Shown: piece by piece, positions 32,882 through 43,640 of the stretch
How positions within the stretch are numbered: position 1 is the first letter of the stretch
How the letters are laid out: each line of letters begins with the position of its first letter
DNA from: Morinoia aosen
Taxonomy: Eukaryota > Arthropoda > Malacostraca > Amphipoda > Talitridae
Assembly (NCBI GenBank): GCA_030386875.1
Contig: CM059567.1
Coordinates: 82,639,130-82,703,129, forward strand
Reading direction: 5' to 3'
Length of the DNA stretch: 64,000 nt
Translations under genes and position numbers: made by a program
Notes under the pieces: model-generated
Database searches by the model: none
What the model saw: only the letters and a program-made list of their open reading frames with translations
What the model was told of the DNA's origin: nothing

Positions 32882-33539
32882 TATATTTTATAAATGCTGT
32901 ACAATAATCAAGTGAAATGAATTATTTCGTAGTGACACACTCACCTATCTACGAACGTATGGCGGGTACGAGTACACATATACATAATGAAGCATGTGCG
33001 CAAATATCAGCGTAAACTAATCAGTATAAACTAGCATTCCAATCGAGGGAATCGGAGAAAATATCATTTATTATGGCATGAATTTTATAAAATTTCCGTA
33101 CTAAAAAAATAGGCACAAAACAGTTTACCTTAGCCAGACACATGAAAACGATTTTTCTACAACGGTTCCCAAGTACAGAATGTTTCCAGAAGCACGCGAG
33201 GCTTAGGTGCAGTTGTTATAATATACTTTAGAGCGTAAGAGCTGATATGATAATTTGCACTACACCAGCCTACCAAGAGCATTTTTGGACGTGACGAAGA
33301 AAGAAACACGAATGTCCTATAAGGGTATCATATTAGGAAAAAAATCATATTATCTTTGAAATATGGCGCAAAATGCCTGCAATTGATAAATATACATATG
33401 TACCACATTTTACATGTACAAGACAATTAAGCTTTGGATTGCCTTACAATAATAAAATGAAATGATGTGTTGGGTAGTGTTAGAATGAAAAAAGTCTGGT
33501 ATTTATAGTTTATATACCAGCTGCTAGTCCAGTGCACAC
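32882..33539. other. Stretch without recognisable gene
   Basis: AT-rich and probably LINE-family 3' UTR remnants: 32940-33040 resembles 33560-33640. No ORF with a recognisable motif. Confidence 0.5.
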
Positions 33540-36500
33540 AGGTGTATTGTGCACACATGCACACCCATATACGTACACACATATACAAGTAAGCATGCTT
33601 GCAAATCCCAGCGTATAGGCGATCAAATCATAATACCTACGCATACTTCAAGACTGTTGTGTGATGTCTTGAATTATAAAGAAAATGAGCAAGGGAGAGT
33701 ATAAAGCAATGGAGATACCAGGCAAAGTGAGATTCGTCAATACGTTTTCAGTATGTTCTGTAACTAAGAATTATCGTTGAGACGATAGATGAAGAATTAT
33801 TTTGGCTTTAAATTCTTTCGGTCTTTGAGGGATTTTAATACTCAGGGGAAGTTTGTTCCACAGTAGGGCACCTGAAATTGACAGAGCCTTCTGCCCTATG
33901 TGAGATGAACGATAGTTAACTAAGAAATTATTGTTTCTGTTCGGCTTTTGGTTGGTTACATTTGGTGGATGGAAACGCACTATCTCAGCTTTGCTCTGAG
34001 GAAGATACAACGAGGAGAATACGTATTGGGCCCTCTGCATGAGGAGCCTTTTTTGAATAGGAATCCAGCCGAGTTTATTAAGGAGAGGGGTTACGTGATC
34101 GCTTCTTTTAAAATTACCGTTGCATACCACCTTGGCTGCGAAGTTTAAGCATTTTTGTAAATCCTTTTGGAGGTATTGAGGTAAGTCTCCCCATACTAGG
34201 CTGCAGTAGTTATGCAGAATATCTGCAGCTTAGATTAAGTTGTTCTAATTTAAATGAAATCTAAAATGTACAAGGTGCATAATTAAAGGAAATAAATAAT
34301 TTGTCAGTAAATATTAGTGCTATTATAAATCATTCAAGCAATGAGGAAACAAAGTATATTCAAATTTCGCATCCCCCATAAGACTAAAGTACTTTCGTAC
34401 CTTTATAAGCCACCAAAACTGATGTCGTTGGAAGTCTTCATTTTCTACGTAGTCCCGTACCAGAACCGATTGGGCTGCTGTTTAACGCAACTGCTGTCTA
34501 TTGAACCGAGTGTCAGTCCGGTCAAGCGTCAGAACTGCTATTTGGTCCAGCCATTATCAGTTGGGCTTCGGTACTCTTCAGCAGCACTTCAGGACTCTCC
34601 TCGAGATACTCTTCGTTATCAGCGGCAGGAGGCTCAACGGTTCGGAAACTTACTACGGTTTTTTCAACTCGGCAACCTGGACCCCAAAATTCTCTGGGGA
34701 AGTTTTAAACCTGAAGAAATCTACAACAAGATGAGCTTGTAAACCAAAAGCAGCGAGAGGACGGCAACAGGCAACTTGCGTCGCATGGGCGGAAGACACC
34801 CGAGGCCCTCGGAGGTTCGTTCTTTTCTCGTGAAATAAGGTCTTTTCGGGGGCTAGTGTGAAATTTGGGTGCTTTGCTCCTCGTGGTATTTTATCCGCAA
34901 ATGAAATTAATCCTTTACTTACAAACTTTCTTCAAAACTTAAAAACTTTCTTTAAAACTTAAAAACCTTCTTTAAAACTGGAAACTTGATGAAAGTCTCA
35001 AAGACTTTCATAAACCTTGACCTATAAATTTATCCCAGTCGTCTACAAACTTCGACTACATGCGTATAATTTGTTGTCACACAGGTTGTTCGGGTCTGTG
35101 CCAGCTGCGGCGAATCTGGTGCCTGCATGGTGTTCGCTCGCTCTTCTGCACCGACCTATCTCGGACTTTCAACCTTGCAGCAGATTTTGAGCACCGCTCC
35201 TAATTTTAAATTGGCGTAAAACCCTTTAATAAGCAAAATAAATTACGGAAGCTGGAGCAGATTTTTTATACCTTATTCATTCTGTTGCAGCATTTTTTAC
35301 AGTGGTCAATGCGCGATAAAACAAGGGATTAAATGGCTAATAATCTGGATTTTTCATCTGGCATACTTTTTATACGATGAAAAAACATTAAAGTTCCGTA
35401 GATTTTTTTGCGAGTAGTCTCAACGTGAGATTTGAAGGACATGTTGCTATCGAACCAGGTACCTGGGTTTTTAACTTTTTCTGATGCATTAATTTTATAA
35501 TTTCCAACTGTGAGAGTAAGATCTGAAGTTTTTTTAATGGCATTATTGGATCCGAAAATAATGCATTGGGTTTTATTAGGGTTTAATTTGAGACCATTTC
35601 GGTCGTACCATGATTTCAGGCTAGTCAGTATACTTTCGGCTTTAATTTGCGTCTGTGGTATTTCCGATACAGAACTTGTTATTGCAATTTGAACATCATC
35701 TGCATACATTGAGATAAGTGGTTAGAAGGCATTGGAGGGAAATCATTAACGAAAATAGAAAACAGTAGCGGACCAAGAATGGATCCGTGGGGAACACCAA
35801 AATTTTTTTGAATGAATGGGGACAATTTGTCTTCTATGCGGACTGCATGAGAGCGATTTGACAAGTAACTTTCAAATCATTGCGTGTCAACTCCCAAGTT
35901 CAGTATTTTACGTAGTAGTCTGTCATGTTCGACGCTATCAAACGCTTTAGAGAGATCGAGTACCAGCACGAGTGTTACATTCTTCTGATCGATGTCACTG
36001 TATATTTTTTCAGAGATATTGAGCAGAGCATCTTGAGTGCTAGTGTTTCTCCTATAGGCGTATTGATTTCGGTGGAGTAGGTTTGACTCGTCAAGGTGAA
36101 ATGACAGTTGATTTGTCACCACTTTCTCCAATATTTTGGACATTACAGGTAAAAGACTGATGGGCCTGTAGTTTGATGCTGTATTTAGGTCACCACTTTT
36201 ATGCAACGGTCTAATAATGGAGTGTTTCCATTGGTTTGGAAACGTGTTTGTTACTATTGATGTATTAATTATCAGACGAATCCATGGTGCTGTGACAGGA
36301 AAACTGTCTTTGATATACTGAAGACTGATACCATCATGTCCAACTGCCTTTGTGTTTTTTAGTGAGTATAAGATAGTTCTTAACTCCGGTAAATCGACAG
36401 GACGTGGTCTCCACCTGACATCAGCCCTCGAGGATGCAGTGGGGCATGAATTTTCATTTGACGTTTCACCTGGACTGGTACACACCTCACTGAAAACTTG

Positions 36501-36782
36501 AGCCCCTACTTTTGAAAAAAATGTATTGAAATCCGTGGCTGTCGCCAAGGGATTTTCAAAATTACTTGTACGGTCTAAATTTTTATATGGGGCTACCTCA
36601 CTAATGATTTCCCAAGTTCGTTTCGGATTATTTTTGGCCGTTATCAGTTTCTGGTGGAAGTGAGTTTGTTTCGCTTCAGTGATTTTCTTTCGAAGAATTT
36701 TTTCATGTTCTTTATATCTTTTGTGTAAGGTACTGTTTGATCTATTGTTTTTGTACTCTCGCAAGTTAGCTTTCTTTATCAT
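33540..36782 (-). pseudogene. LINE copy 2: most of the RT, split by an insertion
   Basis: The minus strand encodes, from 36782 down, HKRYKEHEKILRKKI, NYRPISLLPVMSKILEKV, LVLDLSKAFDSVEHDRLL (stop at 35877), then GVPHGSILGPLLFSIFVND (35679-35864), the active-site box MYADDVQIAITSS (35329-35709), and after the 34210-35299 insertion the C-terminal part 33771-34130 (ISGALLWNKLPLS). Endonuclease and ORF1 are missing. The last few hundred bases are 3' UTR. At least two frame breaks besides the insertion. Same family as 28850-31000 and 38860-41490, and the longest copy. Confidence 0.85.
34210..35299. mobile_element. 1.09-kb insertion in the LINE, type unknown
   Basis: It splits a LINE codon run that is continuous in copy 1. 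Flanks CAGTAG (34204-34209) and CAGTGG (35300-35305) could be a 5-6-bp target duplication with one change. There is no clear TIR. It has a TATAAG-like sequence near 34403, an AATAAA near 35238, and short repeats around AAAACTT near 34920-34980. A solo LTR of another family is the best guess. Confidence 0.35.
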
Positions 36783-36935
36783 GGTGTCCTATATATAGGT
36801 GTCCTATATATAGGGTTAGTTATATATAGTCATGGTGTCCTATATATAGTGTTAGTTATAAGACATTTGAAAAACCAATGCTTAAGATCATATGTATCAG
36901 GCTTGATTGGAAATAAAGCATCCCAAAGATGAAAA
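36783..36935 (+). repeat. SINE 3' tail fragment with local duplications
   Basis: It contains GGTGTCCTATATATAG two to three times, then the SINE tail (TTATAAGACATTTGAAAAACC through TTGGAAATAAAGCATCCC) and a TGTT-rich end. The tRNA-like head is missing. It abuts the 5' side of LINE copy 2. Confidence 0.7.
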
Positions 36936-37318
36936 TGTTTGTTTGTTTGTTTGTATGTGCTGAAATACAGGACAGCAGTGAACCGAAAAAAGATGGTTCG
37001 TAAAAAAACAAAAACCTATTCCTTTTCAACAAAAAGGAAGCCTACCTAACCTTTAGCTCAGGCCCTCACATAGTCTTCCTGGGGGCGCTTATTTGCAGAA
37101 TAATTTGCAGAATATTTATTGAATTATTTGCAGAAGCAAAACGCTACTATTTAAAAAAAAATTTAAACTGACAACTAATTGCTACAGAAATTTGATATTT
37201 ATTGAAACTATTATAATAAACCATTGAAAGGAAATATATATAAACTTCATCAAATTTCCCTTTTAAATATATTGATAATATAATCATCATAAGGCAAGAT
37301 ATTTCACCTTATCGACAA
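36936..37318. other. Stretch without recognisable gene
   Basis: AT-rich sequence beginning with GTTT repeats. Nothing recognised. Confidence 0.5.
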
Positions 37319-38780
37319 TTACTTCACAGGACAACTTAATTCTTTATCAGTGATGTAATTGATGCATCGACTTCTGATTTCCTGCAGAAAACAAGTGTAT
37401 TTGCTGTAGAGAGGTGAGAGGTATTTGGGGTGAGTGGTGCCTTGGTGTAGTGGGGTGAGTGGTGCCTTGCTGTAGAGGGGTGAGTGGTGCCTTGCTGTAG
37501 AGGGGTAAGTGATGCCTTGCTGTAGAGGGGTGAGTGGTGCCTTGCTGTAGAGGGGTGAGTGGTGCCTTGCTCTAGAGGAGTGAGTGGTGCTTTGCTGTAG
37601 AAGGGTGAGTGGTGCCTTGCTGTAGAGGGGTGAGTGGTGCCTTGCTGTAGAGGAGTGAGTGGTGTCTTGATGTAGAGTGGCGATTAAGTTATTGATTAAC
37701 TTGTCAACCAGGGTGTTAGGAAAATTGTTATTTATTAGCAATTTTTCAATCCGAAGAATTTCAGAATGAAAACTGGCCAAACTACTGCAAACTTTATGAG
37801 CTCTATTTAATATAGTGTGAATAAGCTCTCTTTGTATACATGTGGAGCATCACAATCATAATTGATACTTTCACCAGCATGAGAAGGCTTTACGTACACG
37901 GACCTCTGGAAAGTACCCTGCGAAACTTCAACCAATACCTCCAAAAATGGTAACTTCCCTTGTACATTCAACTCATACGTGAAACGTAACACCGAATTCT
38001 CCATCATCAAATCCCTCAACATCTCCAACTGCTCAACACTCTGCACCTCTACGAAAATATCATCCACGTATCTGTCGTACATTGTCGGCTTAACAGGCAT
38101 AGTGTTCAATACCAGGTTTTCTACATGAGACATTTAAAAGTTTGCAAACGTGGGCCCCAAAGGGGAGCCCATAGCAACAACATCTACCTGGCGGAACAAG
38201 CTGCCGTCAATATGCCAAAACGGAGCTTCAGTCGTACAGTTTGTGAGAAGTTGCTTCAAGATATGGCGTGGGAGCAGATTAGGAGGAGAAAGTTCTTCAC
38301 TATTATATACACATTGTAAGATTATCTCAATTGTGTCAGAAACCGGTACATTGGTGAACAAGGACTCAACATTTAATGATGCTATTATGCCACTAGGGGC
38401 TTTAGTACGTAGTAAGGCAACAAATTCATCAGTGGATTTGAGCATGTACCTCAGAAGGATATAACGCGTTATAATTCTATTCAAAATCTTAGCAACAAGA
38501 TAAGTGGCAGCAGGAACTTGAGGTATAATTGGCCTCAACGGTGGATCATTATGGTTTTTATATATTTTGGCATTCCCGTAAATACAACCGGGCTAAAAGT
38601 GCCCTTCGAGTTTTTTCAAATTATAATTATTCGGAACAACATTAACACTACACATGAGTTCGTTCAGTTTTTTCTTTAATTTCTCTGTTGGATCCCGATG
38701 CAACTGTTCAAACTTACTACTACCAGCGAGTATATCATCTAATTTCTGTTTATAGTCATCATGCTTGAGACGCTGCATTA
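37319..38780 (-). pseudogene. PLE reverse transcriptase, second family, EN missing
   Basis: The minus strand encodes KKLNELMCSVNVVPNNYNLK and KKLEGHF (38593-38778), a stop, then PPLRPIIPQVP, SLNVESLFTNVPV and MGSPLGPTFANF (38134-38538), then the active site YDRYVDDIFV (37807-38133), then a tail with RIEKLLINNNFP. The frame from 37780 runs on into a 25-bp minisatellite and ends at 37319 without a GIY-YIG domain. This family differs from the PLE at 890-2249. The frame breaks at 38593 and between the last two blocks. Confidence 0.87.
37426..37680. repeat. 25-bp minisatellite, about ten units
   Basis: Units of CTTGCTGTAGAGGGGTGAGT plus GGTGC, with scattered substitutions. The array sits inside the PLE reading frame. 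Because 25 is not a multiple of 3, successive units are read in three frames; all stay open on the minus strand and give a 25-residue amino-acid super-repeat. Confidence 0.9.
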
Positions 38781-38859
38781 AAAGCTGAAATTGCTGACGT
38801 CTTAGATTAAGAAATTTTTAAAAGCCAATATGTTGTCATGTATCTCAAGTGTTAACTTT

Positions 38860-41490
38860 TTTTGGAAATAAATGGTTTTTCTTTTCTTTCTTCTCAAAAA
38901 TTGGCGTAGATGTTTTCAAAGAAGTGTCTAGGACAGTCCCAGACACATCTACAAGTGCAAATTTGAGCGATGTTTCATCCCCAAATACTAGAAACAAATG
39001 GAGACTAGAGCCGGTTACCGTAATAGAAATATGAAAAATCTTACACTCACTAAAAAATACTAAAGCGGAGGACATGATGGCATTAGCCACCAATATATAA
39101 AAGACAGCTTCCCTGTCACAGCACCCCTGATTTGTTTGATGATAAATACATCTATAGATACGAACAAGTTTCCCGATCAATGGAAACTATCCATTATTAA
39201 GCTATTAATTACATAAATCTGCTGATATCGAGAGAGCGTCAATCTACAGACCAATCAGTCTCCTTCCTGTTATGTCCAAAATATTAGAAAAATTAATAAC
39301 AAACCAGCTCTCGTCTTACATAAACAAGGCACATCCACTTCACCGAAATCAACATGCTTACAGAAGAAACACCAGTTATCAAGCTTAACTTACCAGAAAA
39401 AATTTACAATGATATGGAAGAAAAAAAATAACTCTTCTACCATTGCTTTCCAAAGCTTTCGACATGTGTTGAGCAGTAAAAACTTCTACAAAAAATTTCA
39501 AACTTCAGAATAGACACTTAGTGGTTTGAAAGCTACCCACTAAACCGCTCTCATGCTGTGTGCTTGAATATAAAAATATCACCATTCATACTAAATAATT
39601 TTGGTGTCCTCCAAGGTTCAATCCTCGACCCGCTCCTATTTTTAATTTTCATCAATGATTTCCCCACTATGCCGGCAAAAAATTAACACAAAAGTCTCAA
39701 TGTATGCTGATGACGTACAAATTGCCATGACAAGTTCGACAGCGGATTTGAAAGAAACACAAGCCAATGCTGGAAACCTTCTAAGAAATCTAAAATTGTG
39801 GTATGACCATAATGGCCTTAAACTTAACGCAAGTAAAACGCAAAGTATTGTTTTTAGATCACAGAATGTGAGCAGAAATTTACCAACATTTAAGCTAACA
39901 TTTGGAGACGGTTAAAATGAAGCAAGAGATTAGGTAAAAAATTTTGGTGTTTGGTTCGACAAAAATATGACTTTCAAATCACACGTAGAATCAATTTGCA
40001 ACAAAATTTAACGGAACCTTAATGTTATTTCATCGCATTATGAACACACTTGACAAAAAATCTAGGGTTTTAGTGATTCAGTCTTTAGTTTTATCGCGTC
40101 TGGACTACTGAAGTCTAGTGTGGGGAGATTTACCGCATTATCGGCAAAAAGAGTCGCAAAAAGGTATCAACTTCTCAGCCAAAGTGGTTTGAAAAGGAAA
40201 TTTCAAGAAACACGATCATGCCACCATTCTTTTAAGAAAACTCCGCTGGACCCCAAAACCGAACAGATTCATGATCCAAAAAGCTCGACGAGTATTCTCA
40301 TCTCTATACCTCCCTCAGCGTAATACAGATGTGGTAAAAATTTTCCATAAAAAATCCCAAACAAAAAACCAAATCGGAGGAATGATGTGTCTGTCAGTTA
40401 CCGTTCATCTGACGTGGGACAAAAAGCTCTATCAGTTTCTGGAGCTCTTTTGTGGAACAAGCTTCCCCAGCGTATCAAAAACTTTAAACTGTAAAAGAAT
40501 TTAGAGTAAATGTGTCACGTCATTTTGCATTTCCGTCATAGGAACTGCAGCACTTCGGTGTTAAGTTCCCGTTTCATGAAATTTTGATTTTCTTTAAATT
40601 TCTGTTAGTAAATAAGTATTAATTTCCCTCTTGTACGTTCGCTAAGTCATTCTAATATTGCTCTTTCTTATTACTGTCGACCATAACGAGCAACACAGCC
40701 TTCAGCTCAATACAGCGGAATGAAGGTTATTTTTTCATTTTTAGAAAAAATCTTCCTCATTTTCTCTCATTTTAATTTTTTATTTTCTATTTTCTGTATT
40801 TATACTTAACATCCGTATGATAAACAAACTCTGAAAAACATTTTTGTGTGTATATCAGTATACAGGTTTATAGATATGAGTGTTGTATAATATCCTTAAT
40901 AAATTAATTTTGACAAACGTTGTCTCACTATTTTGAAATCATTCACGGTGTTTCAATCGATTTCGGCTGAGCTGGAGGAAGGGGGGAATTTAGCATTTTT
41001 TATTTTTCTGTGCGTTCATCACACACTAGCACTGAACTTTCAAATCAGAAATAACTCTAAATTTCAGCAATTAAAATTATTACTCTGGAACACTATTTAA
41101 TCTACCTCTTCGTGCCAAATTTTGTAAATATTTGCCATTCAGAAGTGATATCCGAACACAATAATATTCAATTTTATCCCATGTACCCATGTCCATATAA
41201 TGCGAAAGAGAAAACCGATAGGATGTCAAACCCGAATGTTTTTTTCGTTCTTGTCTTTCCTTGACTGTAACCTGAGTTTTCTGAAAAATTTCTATTTGGA
41301 AATTAAAAACAAGTTCAATATTTCGTTTTTCGAAATCTTTTTTCTTTTTAGTTATTTTTCCCAAATAATTTCTTACGATTACAGTGAGCTCCACTGTCTT
41401 TTTCGATGTAGTAGAAGGTAGGTTGTTTTCTATATTTCTATCTTTAGTCTATATATTTTTTCTTATATTCATTTTCAACACGTGTGTATA
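38860..41490 (+). pseudogene. LINE copy 3, heavily decayed, plus strand
   Basis: The plus strand matches copy 2 and copy 1. VGVDVFKEVSRTVPDTS sits near 38905, an RT stretch with many stops follows near 39070-39430, the active-site box MYADDVQIAMTSS is at about 39700, KLWYDHNGLKLNASKTQ at about 39790, and MIQKARRVFSSLYLPQ at about 40271. The 3' UTR runs about 40560-41490 and mirrors 28850-30083. Many frameshifts. Confidence 0.8.
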
Positions 41491-41529
41491 TATATTAATA
41501 TGAGTAGCTGAGAACTAGAGGGATTCTCG

Positions 41530-41900
41530 TCCATCCCCCTCATTCTTCGCTGCACCTCCATAGCGAACAGTGCGGCTCCAATGTACAGTGCAGTAATTTA
41601 AACATCTTGGCCAGCCATCACCATGATTTTAGAATTTAGATTCCTTATACATTTTTAAACCAATTCCTCGATTTTGCTCTTAAACTATTAGTGTTCACCC
41701 TTGGTACATAGTTTCCTCTGGATTTGAGTAGTAGTATTTTTTGCTTCCGTGTTTATTTCACGGATGTTTTATTCTATTCAGTTTTTCTCTGTTCTTTTTA
41801 GAAAAATTACACTGATGATGAGCCTAGTACTCGAAACACTTACCTTTTAAAATCCGACAGTAATAAATAATTTTAACAATGTTGACTTTGAGAGTATCAA
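41530..41900 (+). pseudogene. PLE 3' fragment: endonuclease end and 3' UTR
   Basis: About 41540-41690 encodes PPHSSLHLHSEQC, then DFRI, a stop, and in another frame SLYIFKP: the C-terminal end of a PLE endonuclease. The 3' UTR includes a hammerhead-like motif at 41812-41837. No RT next to it. Confidence 0.65.
41812..41837 (+). ncRNA. Hammerhead-like core motif in PLE 3' region
   Basis: Exact CTGATGA, a short GAG/CTC stem-loop, then GAAAC, all in 26 nt. This matches the hammerhead core order better than the motifs at 694-719 and 5117-5142. Flanking stems were not verified. Confidence 0.45.
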
Positions 41901-42043
41901 CCTTGGTATTTTCATTTAGATTTGTTTTGTTCTTTTTATCGTTACCTTTTCCTTTCCCATGATCTGCAACAAACATCCCTCTTCCATTTATTTGTCATAC
42001 TCGGTGCTGCCAGCTGCATGAGGTCTTCCACAGTGAGCCCACT

Positions 42044-43057
42044 TCAGCTGACCAGAGCCGCAGGTTGGAGAAGAAGAACCTTAGCACACTTCCTGCAGAC
42101 AAGCGAGGTGCTGCGGCATCGCTTGGTGGTGTGTCCATGTGCATGACAGTTAAAGCACATCATTGGCTTACTATTAAATGGGTATACCTTGGTGTCATGT
42201 TTTTCTCCTGGGATATAGATGCTGTAGGGAACTGTCGGTTGCCGAAATGGTATCAAAAAAGCTTGGGTTTCAGGGTATATAATGTTTTCGAAGGTCGCTC
42301 TGGTTACTTCCTCTACGTTGTACTGTTCCTGAAGGCTCGACTTGAATTCCTCGATATCGGCAATGTCAAAGTCACTGGTGTATATTAAGCTGACTGAGCT
42401 GTTAAATTGGCCGTATTCTGCCGTCTGGCACGATAAACCTTCCCCGTAAGTCAAGCTAACAATCCTCTCGGCCTGCACCGCGCCCCACACCTCCACCATC
42501 ATCATCTCACGGCCCATGATGAAAATTCTTATTGTTTTTGCTCCAGTTGCCTTTCGATTTTGCCGACGATGTTAAATGGGTTGACAGTTCTTTTTTTTCC
42601 CGTTTTAAATATCACTGAGAAATACTTTGGGAAATATCGTTCGTCGGCCCTCACGACTGCAGGTGGGTATTTCTTTTTCTTTTCTTTTTTTTCCCCTTTT
42701 CTCTGTTGGTAGAATTATTGGTCGTGCAGGTGTGTCGGATTGTGCCAGTAAAACTGCCTCCTCGATTTTGCTCATCCGCTCCTCAATCTCAATCACCCCA
42801 TAAGCGTCACTCACTTCCGCATCAGTGGCTACTGGACTCTCCGCAGATCCATCGATCATCAAAGCAATTACTCCTTCAATCCTCTTTCTGGTACTTTCAA
42901 TCCTGTTCGTCTGTTCCATTCTACAGTGGGAATCGCCGCTGTCTCCATCTCTCATTTCACGTTGCGAGTCTTCCATCCTCTCCAGATCAACACCCTTCGG
43001 ACACTCTGCACAAAACATTGAAATTAGTTTCAGGGGGTAGGTCCTGTGATAAATCAA
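42044..43057 (-). pseudogene. LINE ORF1 remnant with zinc knuckle
   Basis: Minus-strand pieces 42605-43057 (acidic, with a KRGKKRKEKE basic stretch) and 42044-42517. The second has FENIIYPETQAFLI, YIPGEKHDTKVYPF and the knuckle CFNCHAHGHTTKRC followed by CRKC, as in ORF1 nucleic-acid-binding proteins of Jockey-type LINEs. The pieces are joined by a frame break near a run of A. No ORF2 follows, so the element is truncated. The paired region is different in sequence from the ORF1 at 26350-27816. Confidence 0.75.
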
Positions 43058-43631
43058 GGGAGCCGGCTAGTATTTTCCTATTTTACACGCAGAAATTGTA
43101 CCTGTAAATACTCAAAACAAAATATAAAAGACCCAAGTTGGTTCTACCCAGTGATAACAATTTAATAAATAATCCTACAACCACACTGTTATCAATTTAC
43201 TTTAATATGTAATGAGTTATAACTCTAAGTGGGTATACCCACAGTACAACCTCGGAAGGTGTAGGTAGGCTAGAATACTTACTAAGTGCAAGTAATCCTC
43301 ATCATATCCTTGTCCGTATTCTGTTCCCTTGACGATACACAAATAACAATAATTCAGTTCGGCATCAGTGAAAGTTCAGATATTTAAATTGAGTTAACTT
43401 ATACCAATATTTATATACTCTTGAGATTATTAGAAGGATTACTTGTTTGACAAACAGTCAACATCAATAAACATCAATTCCTTTGACTCATCAATAAAAA
43501 CCGCCGCATTTTGATCAACGGTATTTCATTGAAACTTTGTCATCGTGGTCAATGAATCTTAGGAAGAAATGCGAGGGCAAAATAAGAGACGGGGTAAGCG
43601 CACCATCATGTTGAGATGGCGTGCAGGTGCA
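43058..43631. other. Stretch without recognisable gene
   Basis: Probably the 5' region of the LINE remnant plus flanking DNA. No motif recognised. Confidence 0.5.
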
Positions 43632-43640
43632 GACTCACTG

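Noticed and set aside
37426..37680. CRISPR array
   Set aside because: The 25-bp units are directly adjacent with no unique spacers, inside a PLE in a eukaryotic genome.
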